This document shows, one piece after another, positions 1 to 7,903 of a DNA stretch of 64,000 bases. A program made the position numbers and the translations under genes. Numbering within the stretch: the first letter of the stretch is position 1; every line of letters begins with the position of its first letter. The stretch is from positions 248,001 through 312,000 of the forward strand of contig JAHBYX010000005.1 of the NCBI GenBank assembly GCA_019635735.1. Reading direction: 5' to 3'. The stretch comes from Mesorhizobium sp. (GTDB lineage: Bacteria > Pseudomonadota > Alphaproteobacteria > Rhizobiales > Rhizobiaceae). Under the pieces are notes generated by a model that was given only the letters and a program-made list of their open reading frames with translations, made no database searches and was not told the DNA's origin.

Positions 1-72
1 CTGCTGGAAGCCTGAGCCCCCGCCTTCAATCTCCTGTCGGACCAAGCATTTTCGCGTTGACACGAGCGGACC

Positions 73-90
73 GCCCGCATACATGCGGGC
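73..90. other. Perfect 18-bp palindrome before the tRNA
   Basis: GCCCGCAT and ATGCGGGC flank a 2-nt centre, so the transcript could form a strong 6 to 8 bp hairpin. It lies 10 bp before the tRNA gene and about 60 bp after a possible stop codon at 13-15 of a gene that would enter from the left. It could be the terminator of that gene, but no T-run follows. Confidence 0.35.
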
Positions 91-99
91 CGCACACCT

Positions 100-184
100 G
101 CCCAGGTGGCGGAATTGGTAGACGCGCACGGTTCAGGTCCGTGTGCCGCGAGGCGTGAAGGTTCGAGTCCTTTCCTGGGCACCA
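100..184 (+). tRNA. tRNA-Leu (anticodon CAG)
   Basis: This is a complete leucine tRNA with a long variable arm. The acceptor stem GCCCAGG pairs with CCTGGGC, the discriminator is A, and the CCA end is encoded (182-184). The anticodon stem CACGG/CCGTG holds the loop TTCAGGT, giving anticodon CAG, which reads CUG. The T-arm GGTTCGAGTCC is standard. The gene is followed after about 100 bp by the start of a tyrosine recombinase gene, a common arrangement where an integrative element has used the tRNA 3' end as attachment site. Confidence 0.97.
160..184 (+). other. Putative attachment site in the tRNA 3' end
   Basis: The T-arm and acceptor end of the tRNA lie directly upstream of an integrase stump, which is where attL or attR of tRNA-targeting elements normally lies. 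The matching direct repeat at the other end was not noticed in this window, so the site is inferred from context only. Confidence 0.35.
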
Positions 185-197
185 TCTATCTGCTAAT

Positions 198-217
198 AGC
201 CTGATTTTATTCAGGTT
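198..217 (+). terminator. Hairpin after the tRNA
   Basis: CCTGA (200-204) and TCAGG (211-215) can pair around a TTTTAT loop, extendable with a G-U and an A-U pair, and a T-rich stretch follows. It could end tRNA transcription. The stem is short. Confidence 0.35.
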
Positions 218-282
218 ATTGATTTTGCGATCCAGTTCGGCCCAGTTGTAACAGTCACTGTTATAGTCAGGGCTCGAACCGG

Positions 283-588
283 ATGGCGAAACTACCCGAA
301 CGGATGATGTCGCGAAGCGGCACGTTCTACTGCCGCATTTGGGTTCCGACCGACATCGCCCCTATATATGGGCGACAACTCGTGGTCCGTTCCTTGCGCA
401 CAAAAGATCTCAAAACTGCCAAGTCACGCCTCGCTCGCAAGATAGTCGACCTGGAAAACCGGTTCGACGAAATTCGTGCTGAGAAAGTTTCCATGGGCGA
501 TAGTGGCGCCATCCCACAGGCGAACAGCTGTTGCGGGGATAATGCATATCGCCGCGCCACCGCACTCACGGTCTCGCCCGCGTCATAG
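283..588 (+). pseudogene. Tyrosine recombinase (integrase), N-terminal stump
   Basis: The first about 70 residues match the N-terminal region of DUF6538-type phage and island integrases: a basic start, then TFYCRIWVPTDI, VVRSLRTKDLKTAK and a helical stretch. Such integrases are normally 350-450 aa and carry the catalytic R-H-R-Y residues in the C-terminal half; all of that is missing. After about residue 70 the reading frame runs into IS66-derived DNA and stops at residue 101. The gene points away from the tRNA-Leu about 100 bp upstream. It is best read as a dead remnant marking where an element once integrated. Confidence 0.75.
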
Positions 589-715
589 CTTTCCGCCACG
601 ATCCGCGCCTTCTCCTCCGGCAACAATTCGCGCCGCCGACGGAGCCCGCGAACACCTCGAAACTGCGCGCGGGCTCGGAATCGCTGGACTTAAGCGTAAG
701 CTCTGAAATTGTCAT
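515..715 (-). pseudogene. IS66 family TnpA (orfA) fragment with frameshift
   Basis: From the ATG at 715 the minus strand reads MTISELTLKSSDSEPARSF followed by EVFAGS, as in IS66 family TnpA proteins. The frame then breaks near 625-645, and the following homology, PEEKARIVAESYDAG and VARRYALSPQQLF, continues in another frame until about 519. The helix-turn-helix part is thus present but split and the C-terminus is lost. The protein cannot be made. TnpA normally binds DNA as an accessory factor for IS66 transposition. Confidence 0.7.
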
Positions 716-791
716 GTGTCGAAGCCCTCAAAGGCTCCGAACATCGTCGCTCGCGGCAACGCGCGAAAGGTGGCGTCGGAACAGCGCTTAC
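515..791 (-). mobile_element. IS66-family element, left-end remnant
   Basis: On the minus strand, 791 begins GTAAGCGCT, the typical start of IS66-family inverted repeats, and about 75 bp further in lies the ATG of the small orfA-type gene. The element is cut off at about 515-519, where integrase sequence takes over. The large transposase gene (tnpC) and the other end are absent. The element therefore seems to have been inserted in or recombined with the integrase gene and then mostly deleted. Confidence 0.6.
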
Positions 792-1045
792 GCTAGTCCT
801 GTTTCCGCAATCCGTGGAGCACCCGGCAAGGAATACGAATTCCGCCGGCCCAGCCGGGTTAACATATCTCGGCCATTCTGCTCGGCTGGGACAGCGTCAA
901 TCGCACAGGACTAGATACCATCTGGCGGCGGGGCGTTAGACATTTCAAGGCTTAACGCACTACTAGCGCAGCGGAGCTGCGAACTCCTGGCAAAGTCACG
1001 CGACGCCAAAGCTGAAGAGGCTTCCCCCTCTGGCGAGCTTCGGGT
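792..1045. other. Non-coding stretch between IS remnant and first gene
   Basis: No convincing gene, RNA or repeat was seen. Short open frames here have no recognisable motif. The stretch separates the IS66 end from the stop codon of the lipocalin-like gene and may be old flanking or element DNA. Confidence 0.4.
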
Positions 1046-2065
1046 CTATAACGCACTTGGAGACAGACGCGCAGACAGGAACTCGCGTCCGAAGATGTTG
1101 GCCATCTCGCTGAAGCCGACATGTCCTTCGGAGGATTCCCAGCGCATCAGGCACTGGAAGGCGATGTGGGACGGGTTGAAATTGTCCCACGGATGGCCTG
1201 CGATCGCGCCACCGGAGAAGCGGTGGACCTTGCCGCGGACGTCCGTGACGGTGACCCAGGCATAGGTCGGCATGAGATCCACCTCGGTGGCCTCGATCCT
1301 GCACTCGGTTACACCATAGGTCTCGCCGTTCTCCATCACGAAGCCGAAGCGCACTGCCTCGTAGATTGTCTTGCCGTCGACGATGTCCATGGGAACGGCG
1401 ACGTGGATGCCGTAGTCATCGCCGAAGCAGGCGCTTAGATAGCAGACCGAGCGGCGGCTTACTTCGGTGCGTCGGCTCCAGCTGTGGTCCATGCAGTCGT
1501 AGCTGTCGACAGTGTAGCGTTTTCCGCGCAGCACCAGCTCGCCCGTTGTGTGGCCGATCGTATTGAAATGGCCGGACGCATAGGTGGCATCCGCACTTCG
1601 GTTGCCCCACTGGTCGCCGAGGCGCGAATCGTAGGCGGAACCCTGCGGCTTCTCCAACAAGGGATTCTCCTCCGGATCCTCACAGTCGAAGGGTCGGTGC
1701 AATCCTTTGAATGTCACGTCGAACGAGCATTCGTCGCCGCCCTTGTAGGCGTACTGGAACCGATAGCCGCGGGGCGGATCGAACACGTCCACCTTCATGC
1801 CGTTCTCGAGTTCGTATTTGAGGAAGTTGTCGGGCGCAGGCAGGTGCATCTGCGCGTCGACGAAATCGACGCAGTGGGCGTTCATGTGAATGCCCTTCAC
1901 GACCGAGACCGCAGATAGGGCAACACCGAGATTGGGGCGTGCCGCGACATAGAGATTGGCGAGAATGCCCGCTTCCGGCACGCCAAAGATGAGTGGCGTC
2001 GTCTCCGTCCATCGCCATTCCTTGGGGTCGCGCGGATGATAGTCGGAATCCTTGTCGGTGATCAT
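1046..2065 (-). CDS. Lipocalin-like (AttH/CrtC-type, DUF7064/7065-like) protein
   Basis: A 339-residue protein without signal peptide or membrane segments. The central motif YDCMDHSWSRR, an alternating beta-strand pattern and a two-half layout resemble the DUF7064/DUF7065 proteins, distant relatives of the AttH and CrtC (hydroxyneurosporene hydratase) lipocalin-like fold. Members occur beside acyl-CoA catabolism genes in alphaproteobacteria and actinobacteria, but their reaction is not established; a hydratase or a binding protein for a hydrophobic substrate is possible. It is the last gene of the TRAP operon, 42 bp after dctM, so it may act on the imported compound. Confidence 0.6.
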   Translation of the reverse strand: MITDKDSDYHPRDPKEWRWTETTPLIFGVPEAGILANLYVAARPNLGVALSAVSVVKGIHMNAHCVDFVDAQMHLPAPDNFLKYELENGMKVDVFDPPRGYRFQYAYKGGDECSFDVTFKGLHRPFDCEDPEENPLLEKPQGSAYDSRLGDQWGNRSADATYASGHFNTIGHTTGELVLRGKRYTVDSYDCMDHSWSRRTEVSRRSVCYLSACFGDDYGIHVAVPMDIVDGKTIYEAVRFGFVMENGETYGVTECRIEATEVDLMPTYAWVTVTDVRGKVHRFSGGAIAGHPWDNFNPSHIAFQCLMRWESSEGHVGFSEMANIFGREFLSARLSPSAL

Positions 2066-2107
2066 CGTGAAATGCCTTTCATGGGTTGTTCGTCGATCGT
2101 CGCGTCG

Positions 2108-3424
2108 TCAGAAACCGTTGACGAGCACGAGGGCCAGCGAAGGAAAGAAGAAGAGCATCGCCACCCGGACGATATCCGTGGCCAGAAACGGCAGGATGCC
2201 TCGGAACGTGTCTTTCAGTTTCACGTCCCTGGCGATGCGATTGACCACGAAGGCATTGAGGCCGACGGGTGGCGTGATCAGGCCGATCTCGACGACCATC
2301 AGCGCTAGAATGCCGAACCAGATCGACTTGTCCTGCGGGGACAGGCCCCACAGATCGAACTGCATAATCACGGGATAGAAGATCGGCACGGTCAGGACGA
2401 TCATCGACATCGATTCCATCACGCATCCCAGCGCGATGTAGATGAGAATGATCACCGCCAGAACGGCGAGCGGCGCGAAGCCGCTTTCCAATATCCACTG
2501 CGTGATGCCGTTGGTCATGTTGGTGAAGGCAAGCGCCGAGTTCAACATGTCGGCGCCGATCAGGATCAGGAAAATCATCGCCGTGGCCTGAGCTGTGCCG
2601 AGGAGGCTGGCCAAGGTTCCACGCAGGCGCATGCCGTGGGCAAGCGCGAGCAGGAACGTTGCGACAGCTCCCACAGCAGAGGCCTCGGTCGGGCTCGACC
2701 AACCGCCGTAGATGCTGATGACGACGACGCCGAAAATCAGGACGATCGGCAGCACGGCTATGCTGGCGCGGAGGCGGTCCGGCCAGCCAGATCGGAGCCC
2801 GGCCGGTCCCGCAGTGGGATCGCGAAGCACGTGATATCGCACGGCGAGCAGGTAGCCCAGAAAGGCGATGATCGCAGGAACGATCGCGGCGACGAAGAGC
2901 TTTCCGATGGATTCGCCGGTCAGGATTGCAAAAACCACGAGTGGGACCGATGGGGGAATCAGGATCCCGAGCGTTCCGCCGGCAGCGATGGATCCCGTGG
3001 CAAGACTGCCCGAATACCCGAACCGGCGCATTTCGGGATATGCGACCTGCGCCATGGTCGCCGCCGTCGCGATCGAACTGCCGCAGATCGCGCCGAATCC
3101 GGCACTGGCACCGACCGTGGCCAGCGCAAGGCCGCCGCGGAAATGGCCGAGGAACGCGTTCACGAAGCGGAACAGCAGATGCGAAAGTCCACCATTCGTC
3201 GCGAATTGCCCCATCAGCAGGAAGAGCGGGACAACGATGAGGTCGAAGCTCGCCAGCCGGGCGTAGGTCACACCCTTCATCCAGTTCAGAAGCGGTCCCG
3301 TGCCGACGACGAAGGCGAAGCCGCCCGCGCCACCGATAAACATCGCCACAGCGATCGGCACGCGCGCAAGGATCAAGACCAGCGTGCAGCCGATGATGAC
3401 CAGACCAAGTTCCACGCCACCCAT
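2108..3424 (-). CDS. dctM: TRAP transporter large permease DctM
   Basis: A 438-residue integral membrane protein with about 12 hydrophobic segments spread over its length, as in DctM/SiaM large subunits. Characteristic pieces are GASAGFGAICGSSIATAA and GTLGILIPPSVPLV in the first half and GLITPPVGLNAFVV near the end. It is the channel subunit that couples sodium or proton flow to uptake of a carboxylate delivered by DctP. Its ATG overlaps the dctQ stop codon by one base (TAATG), so translation is coupled. Confidence 0.95.
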   Translation of the reverse strand: MGGVELGLVIIGCTLVLILARVPIAVAMFIGGAGGFAFVVGTGPLLNWMKGVTYARLASFDLIVVPLFLLMGQFATNGGLSHLLFRFVNAFLGHFRGGLALATVGASAGFGAICGSSIATAATMAQVAYPEMRRFGYSGSLATGSIAAGGTLGILIPPSVPLVVFAILTGESIGKLFVAAIVPAIIAFLGYLLAVRYHVLRDPTAGPAGLRSGWPDRLRASIAVLPIVLIFGVVVISIYGGWSSPTEASAVGAVATFLLALAHGMRLRGTLASLLGTAQATAMIFLILIGADMLNSALAFTNMTNGITQWILESGFAPLAVLAVIILIYIALGCVMESMSMIVLTVPIFYPVIMQFDLWGLSPQDKSIWFGILALMVVEIGLITPPVGLNAFVVNRIARDVKLKDTFRGILPFLATDIVRVAMLFFFPSLALVLVNGF

Positions 3425-3993
3425 TACTGAACCCCCGCGCTGGCGTCTCGTGTGTCGATCGCCCGTGGCGAGAGCGCGAGATAGACGCCCACGACCGCCG
3501 TCAACAGGAGGCCCGGGATCATCATCGCCTGAGGTATCCAAACCGGCAGGGCCAGCAGCGGTGTGAACGTTCCTCGCGCTATCGTCTGCTCGACGAGCAG
3601 GCCGGTGCGCCAGGCGAGCACGAGCGCCATCAAGCCCAGAAGCAGAGAGCCGATGCGGTCGAGCGCCCTGTTGGCGCGCCGCGGCAGTCCCGAGGTCAGC
3701 AGGTCGACGATGACGTTGCCGCCGGTCAGGTGGCACCATGGAAACAGCATGGACACGGAGACGGCTGCCAGGATCTGGACGATTTCATGGTCGCCCGTCA
3801 CCTGCCAGCCGAGCAGCTTGCGGGCGACGATGGTAATGCAGAGCATGCCGGCAAGCCCGCAGATGATGAGCACGCCGACGATCGCCATCACCATGCTGGT
3901 GCGTCCCAGCGCCCGACCCAGCGCATCCGCAAAGGGGGGCATTCCCAGGTCGGTGGCGGTCAGGCCCCCGAGGTCGGTCGGCGGTATCGTCAT
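3424..3993 (-). CDS. dctQ: TRAP transporter small permease DctQ
   Basis: A 189-residue protein with four hydrophobic segments, the usual DctQ build. The stretch LGWQVTGDHEIVQILAAV after the first segments fits the family. The subunit forms a complex with DctM and is needed for uptake. The chosen ATG at 3993 lies 49 bp after dctP and gives a normal length; an upstream open frame has no family similarity. The order dctP-dctQ-dctM is the standard one. Confidence 0.9.
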   Translation of the reverse strand: MTIPPTDLGGLTATDLGMPPFADALGRALGRTSMVMAIVGVLIICGLAGMLCITIVARKLLGWQVTGDHEIVQILAAVSVSMLFPWCHLTGGNVIVDLLTSGLPRRANRALDRIGSLLLGLMALVLAWRTGLLVEQTIARGTFTPLLALPVWIPQAMMIPGLLLTAVVGVYLALSPRAIDTRDASAGVQ

Positions 3994-4042
3994 GGCTTGC
4001 CTCGACAGAAGCGGGGCCGGCGCTGGCGCCGGCCCGTCGGTG

Positions 4043-5074
4043 TCAGTTCGCGTATTTCGCGACCGCGGCGCGGGCTTTCTCGAGCAGATTGGCGCCGTCG
4101 AGGCCCTTCTTGTTGGCGTCGGCGACCCAGCCTTCGGCGATCTTCTCGGCCGCTTTCTGCCAACGTTCGTATTCGGCGTCGGGCAGGATGGTGATGTCGG
4201 CGCCGGCCGCAGCAAGAGATTTCTTCTCTTCCTCCGCGGTGCTCGCGAAGGCATCGCCGAACTGGACGGAGGCTTCGCTGCCGCGATTGTCGTCGATCAC
4301 CTTCTTAAGGTCGTCGGGCAGTCCGTCATAGGTCTGCTGGCTCATCGCCACGATCTGCACCGACGTGTACATCCGCTTCTGTCCATCGCTGAAGTCGGTG
4401 AAGTGCTTCATCGTCTCCTGCAGCTTTAGGAGACCGACCGCGCTCCAGGGAAGATAGGCGCCGTCGATGACGCCGCGGTTGAGCGAGTCCACGATCTCGC
4501 CCGCGGGCATCTGGATCGGCAGCGCGCCGAGGGCTTCGAGGACCTTCGCTCCGTAGCGGCCGGCGGAGCGGAGCTTCAGTCCGCTCATGTCCTCCATCGT
4601 CTTCACCTGCTTGCTCGTCGTCTGGATGATCGGGAAGTCGGCCGGCGCGATGGCGATCAGGCGCAGGCCGTCGAACTCCGGTCCCGGATTGTCACCCAGC
4701 ACGTCCCACATGGCTCGCGCCGCATCGTGGACGTTGTTTAGCATGAACGGCAGTTCGAAGACCTCGGCGGCGAGGTAGGAGCCCGGGCTGTAGCCAGGAT
4801 TGCCATAGACGATATCGACGATGCCGTCCCGCGCCTGATTGTACAGCTCGCCAGGCGCGCCGCCGAGTTGCATCGACGGGTAGATCTGGCAGACCATGCG
4901 CCCGGCGGACTGTTCCTTGATCTTCGCGCACCAGGGCTCGAAGAATTTCACCTGTTGATAGGACGTCGCATGGATGAACGAGTGGAAGCGCAGCGTCACT
5001 TCCTGTGCGAGTGCGCTGCCGCTCATGGCGATGCCGAATGCTGCGCACGCAATGACGCCTGTGAGATTTTTCAT
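4043..5074 (-). CDS. dctP: TRAP transporter solute-binding protein DctP
   Basis: A 343-residue periplasmic binding protein. It opens with a clear signal peptide (MKNLTGVIACAAFG, cleavage near ALA-QE at about residue 25). The start at 5074 is chosen because it begins the signal peptide and follows GGGAGGAT. Family features include LRSAGRYGAKVLEALGA and the Arg that binds the ligand carboxylate in DctP proteins. The ligand is unknown; given the neighbours an organic acid entering CoA-dependent breakdown is likely. It heads a four-gene operon divergent from a TetR gene. Confidence 0.93.
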   Translation of the reverse strand: MKNLTGVIACAAFGIAMSGSALAQEVTLRFHSFIHATSYQQVKFFEPWCAKIKEQSAGRMVCQIYPSMQLGGAPGELYNQARDGIVDIVYGNPGYSPGSYLAAEVFELPFMLNNVHDAARAMWDVLGDNPGPEFDGLRLIAIAPADFPIIQTTSKQVKTMEDMSGLKLRSAGRYGAKVLEALGALPIQMPAGEIVDSLNRGVIDGAYLPWSAVGLLKLQETMKHFTDFSDGQKRMYTSVQIVAMSQQTYDGLPDDLKKVIDDNRGSEASVQFGDAFASTAEEEKKSLAAAGADITILPDAEYERWQKAAEKIAEGWVADANKKGLDGANLLEKARAAVAKYAN

Positions 5075-5100
5075 TTGTCGAGATCCTCCCGAAACGACAT

Positions 5101-5122
5101 AATGGCACATTGATATGCCATT
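5101..5122. promoter_or_regulatory. Inverted repeat between dctP and tetR (putative TetR operator)
   Basis: AATGGCA and TGCCATT flank an 8-nt spacer exactly. The repeat sits 27 bp upstream of dctP, in the gap to the divergent TetR gene, where a TetR repressor would normally bind. Confidence 0.6.
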
Positions 5123-5300
5123 TAGTGAGGGAGTCAACCAAAATGTGCGCACGCGAACTGTTCGTCTGCGTCCTAATTGGTCTGCCAGGGATTCCTTGGC
5201 GCGGAATCGGGAGGCGAAGGTGCAATCCATTCCCGCTCAGATTGAGTTGCCGTCCGCCCCCAGTATCGTTACGAGTGTCATGCGTATGACGGGATCGGCA

Positions 5301-5921
5301 ATGACAAAACGTAAATCGGGGCGACCGACGCAACAGGCGTCGGCGGAGATGACCTCGCGCGTTCTGGATGCCGCGGAGCTTTCTTTCGTGACGCGCGGCT
5401 TTCAGGACACGACGATCGAGCGGCTGGCCCAGGAACTCGGCGTTACCCGCCGCAGCATCGTCAGCCGCTACAAATCCAAGGACGAGATGCTGATCGCCGT
5501 CGCCATCCGCGACATGGAGCGCTATTCCCCCCAATTATTTGCGCTGGAGGTGCGCGAGGAACATTGCTGGGAGGATCTCGAGACCCTGATCCGCAAGCTG
5601 TGGGAGCGTGGCTCCAATCGAAAGAATGCGGCGCTGTTGCGCGCCTATCTTGGCGAGGTAGTACGCCTGCCACACCTCGCCGAGGCAGTGCGTGCCTTCT
5701 ATTACGACATCTCGTCGATTATCGAGAGCAAGATTGCAGCGATGCAAAAGTATGGCATGTTCCGCGGCTATAAAGCGTCGACCGTGGCTGCATGCGCGAT
5801 CTCGCTGGTGATCTCCAACCCGCGAATTCGAACCATGCTGTTCGATCCCCAGTTCGAGGATCCGGTCACCGTGGAACGCTACTTCACCGACATCTGGACC
5901 CTTATCCGCGCAATGGCGTGA
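5301..5921 (+). CDS. TetR family transcriptional regulator
   Basis: A 206-residue protein with an N-terminal helix-turn-helix at residues 37-60 (TTIERLAQELGVTRRSI then SRYKSKDEML), the TetR signature, followed by an all-helical ligand-binding part. The ATG at 5301 gives the usual TetR length, although ATG at 5280 and one at 5115 are in frame. It is divergent from the TRAP operon, with a 22-bp inverted repeat in between, so it probably represses dctPQM and perhaps itself. Its effector is not known. Confidence 0.88.
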   Translation: MTKRKSGRPTQQASAEMTSRVLDAAELSFVTRGFQDTTIERLAQELGVTRRSIVSRYKSKDEMLIAVAIRDMERYSPQLFALEVREEHCWEDLETLIRKLWERGSNRKNAALLRAYLGEVVRLPHLAEAVRAFYYDISSIIESKIAAMQKYGMFRGYKASTVAACAISLVISNPRIRTMLFDPQFEDPVTVERYFTDIWTLIRAMA

Positions 5922-5928
5922 TCTGCGG

Positions 5929-6456
5929 CTAGAATAGGAAATCCCCTAGCGTTTTGTCCTTCCGCGGGGAAGGATCGAAGCCTATCGGCTGGAACCAAAG
6001 CAGCTCCATCTCCAGCTTATCCTCGGTCGCTTCCAGCACCGCGCAATCGATCCGTCGAGCCAGGTCAGGCGATTCCCACTCCCCGTGAGCGGCCTGGATG
6101 ATGCCGGAGACCGCATGCGCAAGCTCCAAAGTATCGGCGCGTACGCGGGTCGTCGGCACGGCCGGATCGGCGGCGAGAGGCTGGCAGACGGCGACTGCGG
6201 ACCGTAGCGCCCCGACCGCGGCGCTGTCCTCAGGAAGGCCGAAGTCTAGGAACTGGCGGGACAGGCCGAGGTAGTGCTCCAGGTCATAGCGTTCGCGCGA
6301 ATGCAACAGCAGCAGCCGCTGCCGCACGAATTCGACATAGCTCGCTGCCAACTTCAGCTGTTCCTTGGCAAGGTGGTCGGATGGATCGATCGCCGGCGCG
6401 ACCGTGTCGATCAGCGCCTTCACCACGGATTTCAGGCCAATATCGGTCTGGTCCAT
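5929..6456 (-). CDS. Small helical protein coupled to an APH kinase
   Basis: A 175-residue, largely helical, soluble protein that I cannot place in a named family. It has no signal peptide or obvious catalytic motif. Its start overlaps the stop of the preceding kinase gene by one base (TGATG), so the two are made together. In Pseudomonas putida the 4-hydroxyacyl-CoA kinase LvaA needs a small partner, LvaB, encoded beside it, and DUF6285 proteins often follow similar kinases. By position this gene could play the LvaB role, but sequence similarity was not evident to me. Confidence 0.6.
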   Translation of the reverse strand: MDQTDIGLKSVVKALIDTVAPAIDPSDHLAKEQLKLAASYVEFVRQRLLLLHSRERYDLEHYLGLSRQFLDFGLPEDSAAVGALRSAVAVCQPLAADPAVPTTRVRADTLELAHAVSGIIQAAHGEWESPDLARRIDCAVLEATEDKLEMELLWFQPIGFDPSPRKDKTLGDFLF

Positions 6457-7670
6457 CAGATCTTTCCCTTCAGAAGACGAACCAGCTCCCGGCCGGTAAT
6501 CGATTCCATGCCTTTGACACGGGTCAGCAGAATGTCCTGGTGCGATTTGCCAAGACTGGCGACCCGAGTTGCCGTTGCGGTGACCGAAGCGATGATCTGG
6601 AAGCAGTTGAGGATCCGGTAATATTCAAGCCGCGTCGGATCCACCGAGAGCCCCGAGGCTGCGGTGTAGCGATCGTAGAACTCGTCGGCTGGGATCAATC
6701 CGCAAATGTAGTAGACCGAACCGTCCTCGCTGTAGTGGCCGAAGCTCGGATGAGTGGTCCAGGCGAGGTCGCGGTGCCGGTCGCCGAGATGCGCGCGTTC
6801 CCAATCCAGCCACGCAGTTACGCTGCCGGACGCTTCGTCGAACAGAAAATTCCCGCTGCGATAATCGCCATGCACCATACTGACGGTGTCGAGCACGGGC
6901 ATGTTCGCGCGCAGCCACGCGGCAGCCACGTCCATGAGCGGGAAATCCTCGCAACGGTCTTCTTCCCAGATCCTCAATGCTCTGTTGAGCTGCCATTCGG
7001 CGTTTTGTGTCGTGCCGACGCTCGGCGCGGACATGGTCTCGAAGGAGTGCGCCGCATAGTCAAGGGTGTGGATGCGGGCAAGACAGTTCATGAAGGTAGG
7101 CGCGAGTTTCTCGCGCAACTCCGGGCCGAAGTTCGTGCCCATGCCGCTGACCTGGCCGGTCGTCGTCGCCGTCGGTTTGGTCACGCCCTCGGCGAATTCG
7201 TAGATCAGGGCGGGTTCGGGAAACCAGCGCCCGTCCCGATCCAGCCAGAATGGCCGCGGCACCGGAACCAGGCCGTCGAAGGCCTTCAGAAGCTCGTATT
7301 CGCGCAGGCGGCTGGTGGTGTTGGACCCCTCATTCGGGTCCATGCGAACGACCATCCGTTCCTTGCGTGGCTGGCCGGATTCGGTCCATTCGAGGGTGAA
7401 TCCTAGCTGGATCTTGGACACGCCACCCGTGAACCAGCGCAGATCCGTGAGGATATAGTCGCGAATCCCGACCTCGGAGAGCATAGTTTCGATGCAGCGG
7501 CGCAACCCCTCCAGCGACAGCCGGGAATATTCCGGACCCGCGCGGCGTTCCATCTTGCGCACGAACAGCTGGTCGATTTCCGGCTCGACGGGGAATCGAT
7601 CCCTCATCTCCTGGATAAATTCAGGTGTAGGCTGCGCGCCGAGACTGAACCGTTCCTGAGCCGTATGCAT
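6456..7670 (-). CDS. APH family phosphotransferase (kinase-like), possible hydroxyacyl-CoA kinase
   Basis: A 404-residue protein of the aminoglycoside/choline kinase fold. The catalytic loop VHGDYRSGNFLFD lies at about residues 266-278 (catalytic Asp269, Asn274) and the metal-binding DWERAHLGD at 289-297. In catabolic clusters such proteins phosphorylate hydroxyacyl-CoA esters (LvaA, the kinase half of ACAD10/11) rather than antibiotics. The extended N-terminus of about 75 residues is unusual. It is the first gene of a two-gene unit with its own 233-bp upstream gap containing an inverted repeat. Confidence 0.85.
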   Translation of the reverse strand: MHTAQERFSLGAQPTPEFIQEMRDRFPVEPEIDQLFVRKMERRAGPEYSRLSLEGLRRCIETMLSEVGIRDYILTDLRWFTGGVSKIQLGFTLEWTESGQPRKERMVVRMDPNEGSNTTSRLREYELLKAFDGLVPVPRPFWLDRDGRWFPEPALIYEFAEGVTKPTATTTGQVSGMGTNFGPELREKLAPTFMNCLARIHTLDYAAHSFETMSAPSVGTTQNAEWQLNRALRIWEEDRCEDFPLMDVAAAWLRANMPVLDTVSMVHGDYRSGNFLFDEASGSVTAWLDWERAHLGDRHRDLAWTTHPSFGHYSEDGSVYYICGLIPADEFYDRYTAASGLSVDPTRLEYYRILNCFQIIASVTATATRVASLGKSHQDILLTRVKGMESITGRELVRLLKGKI

Positions 7671-7779
7671 GTGATCGCCCCGTCCAATGCTTCGTCTGGG
7701 AGGAATTCGCCAGGCGCCGAGCCGCGCATTCGGGCGCCGATCTCTGGTGCATTCTCCCCTGTAGTCAGGTAATCACATC

Positions 7780-7803
7780 TAATAGCACATGAAAAGGCTA
7801 TTA
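7780..7803. promoter_or_regulatory. Inverted repeat upstream of the APH kinase
   Basis: TAATAGC and GCTATTA are perfect arms around a 10-nt spacer. The site lies about 110 bp upstream of the kinase start in the only sizeable non-coding gap (7671-7903) of this gene block. It is a candidate operator; the protein binding it is unknown. Confidence 0.45.
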
Positions 7804-7903
7804 ATTGCTCGGCAGCGAAGTTCTCGCTGAATGACGGTGCACAGCCGTCCGGAAGACGAGTGACGCGGTCGGGCTGTGGGGAGTGCGGCGTCGACGCCGC
7901 GCA

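Noticed and set aside
1..15. End of a gene entering from the left (four codons and TGA)
   Set aside because: Too short to support; only the palindrome at 73-90 hints that a gene ends here.
2108..3739. Longer version of dctM starting at 3739
   Set aside because: The first 105 codons overlap dctQ in another frame and have no membrane segments; the ATG at 3424 couples to the dctQ stop.
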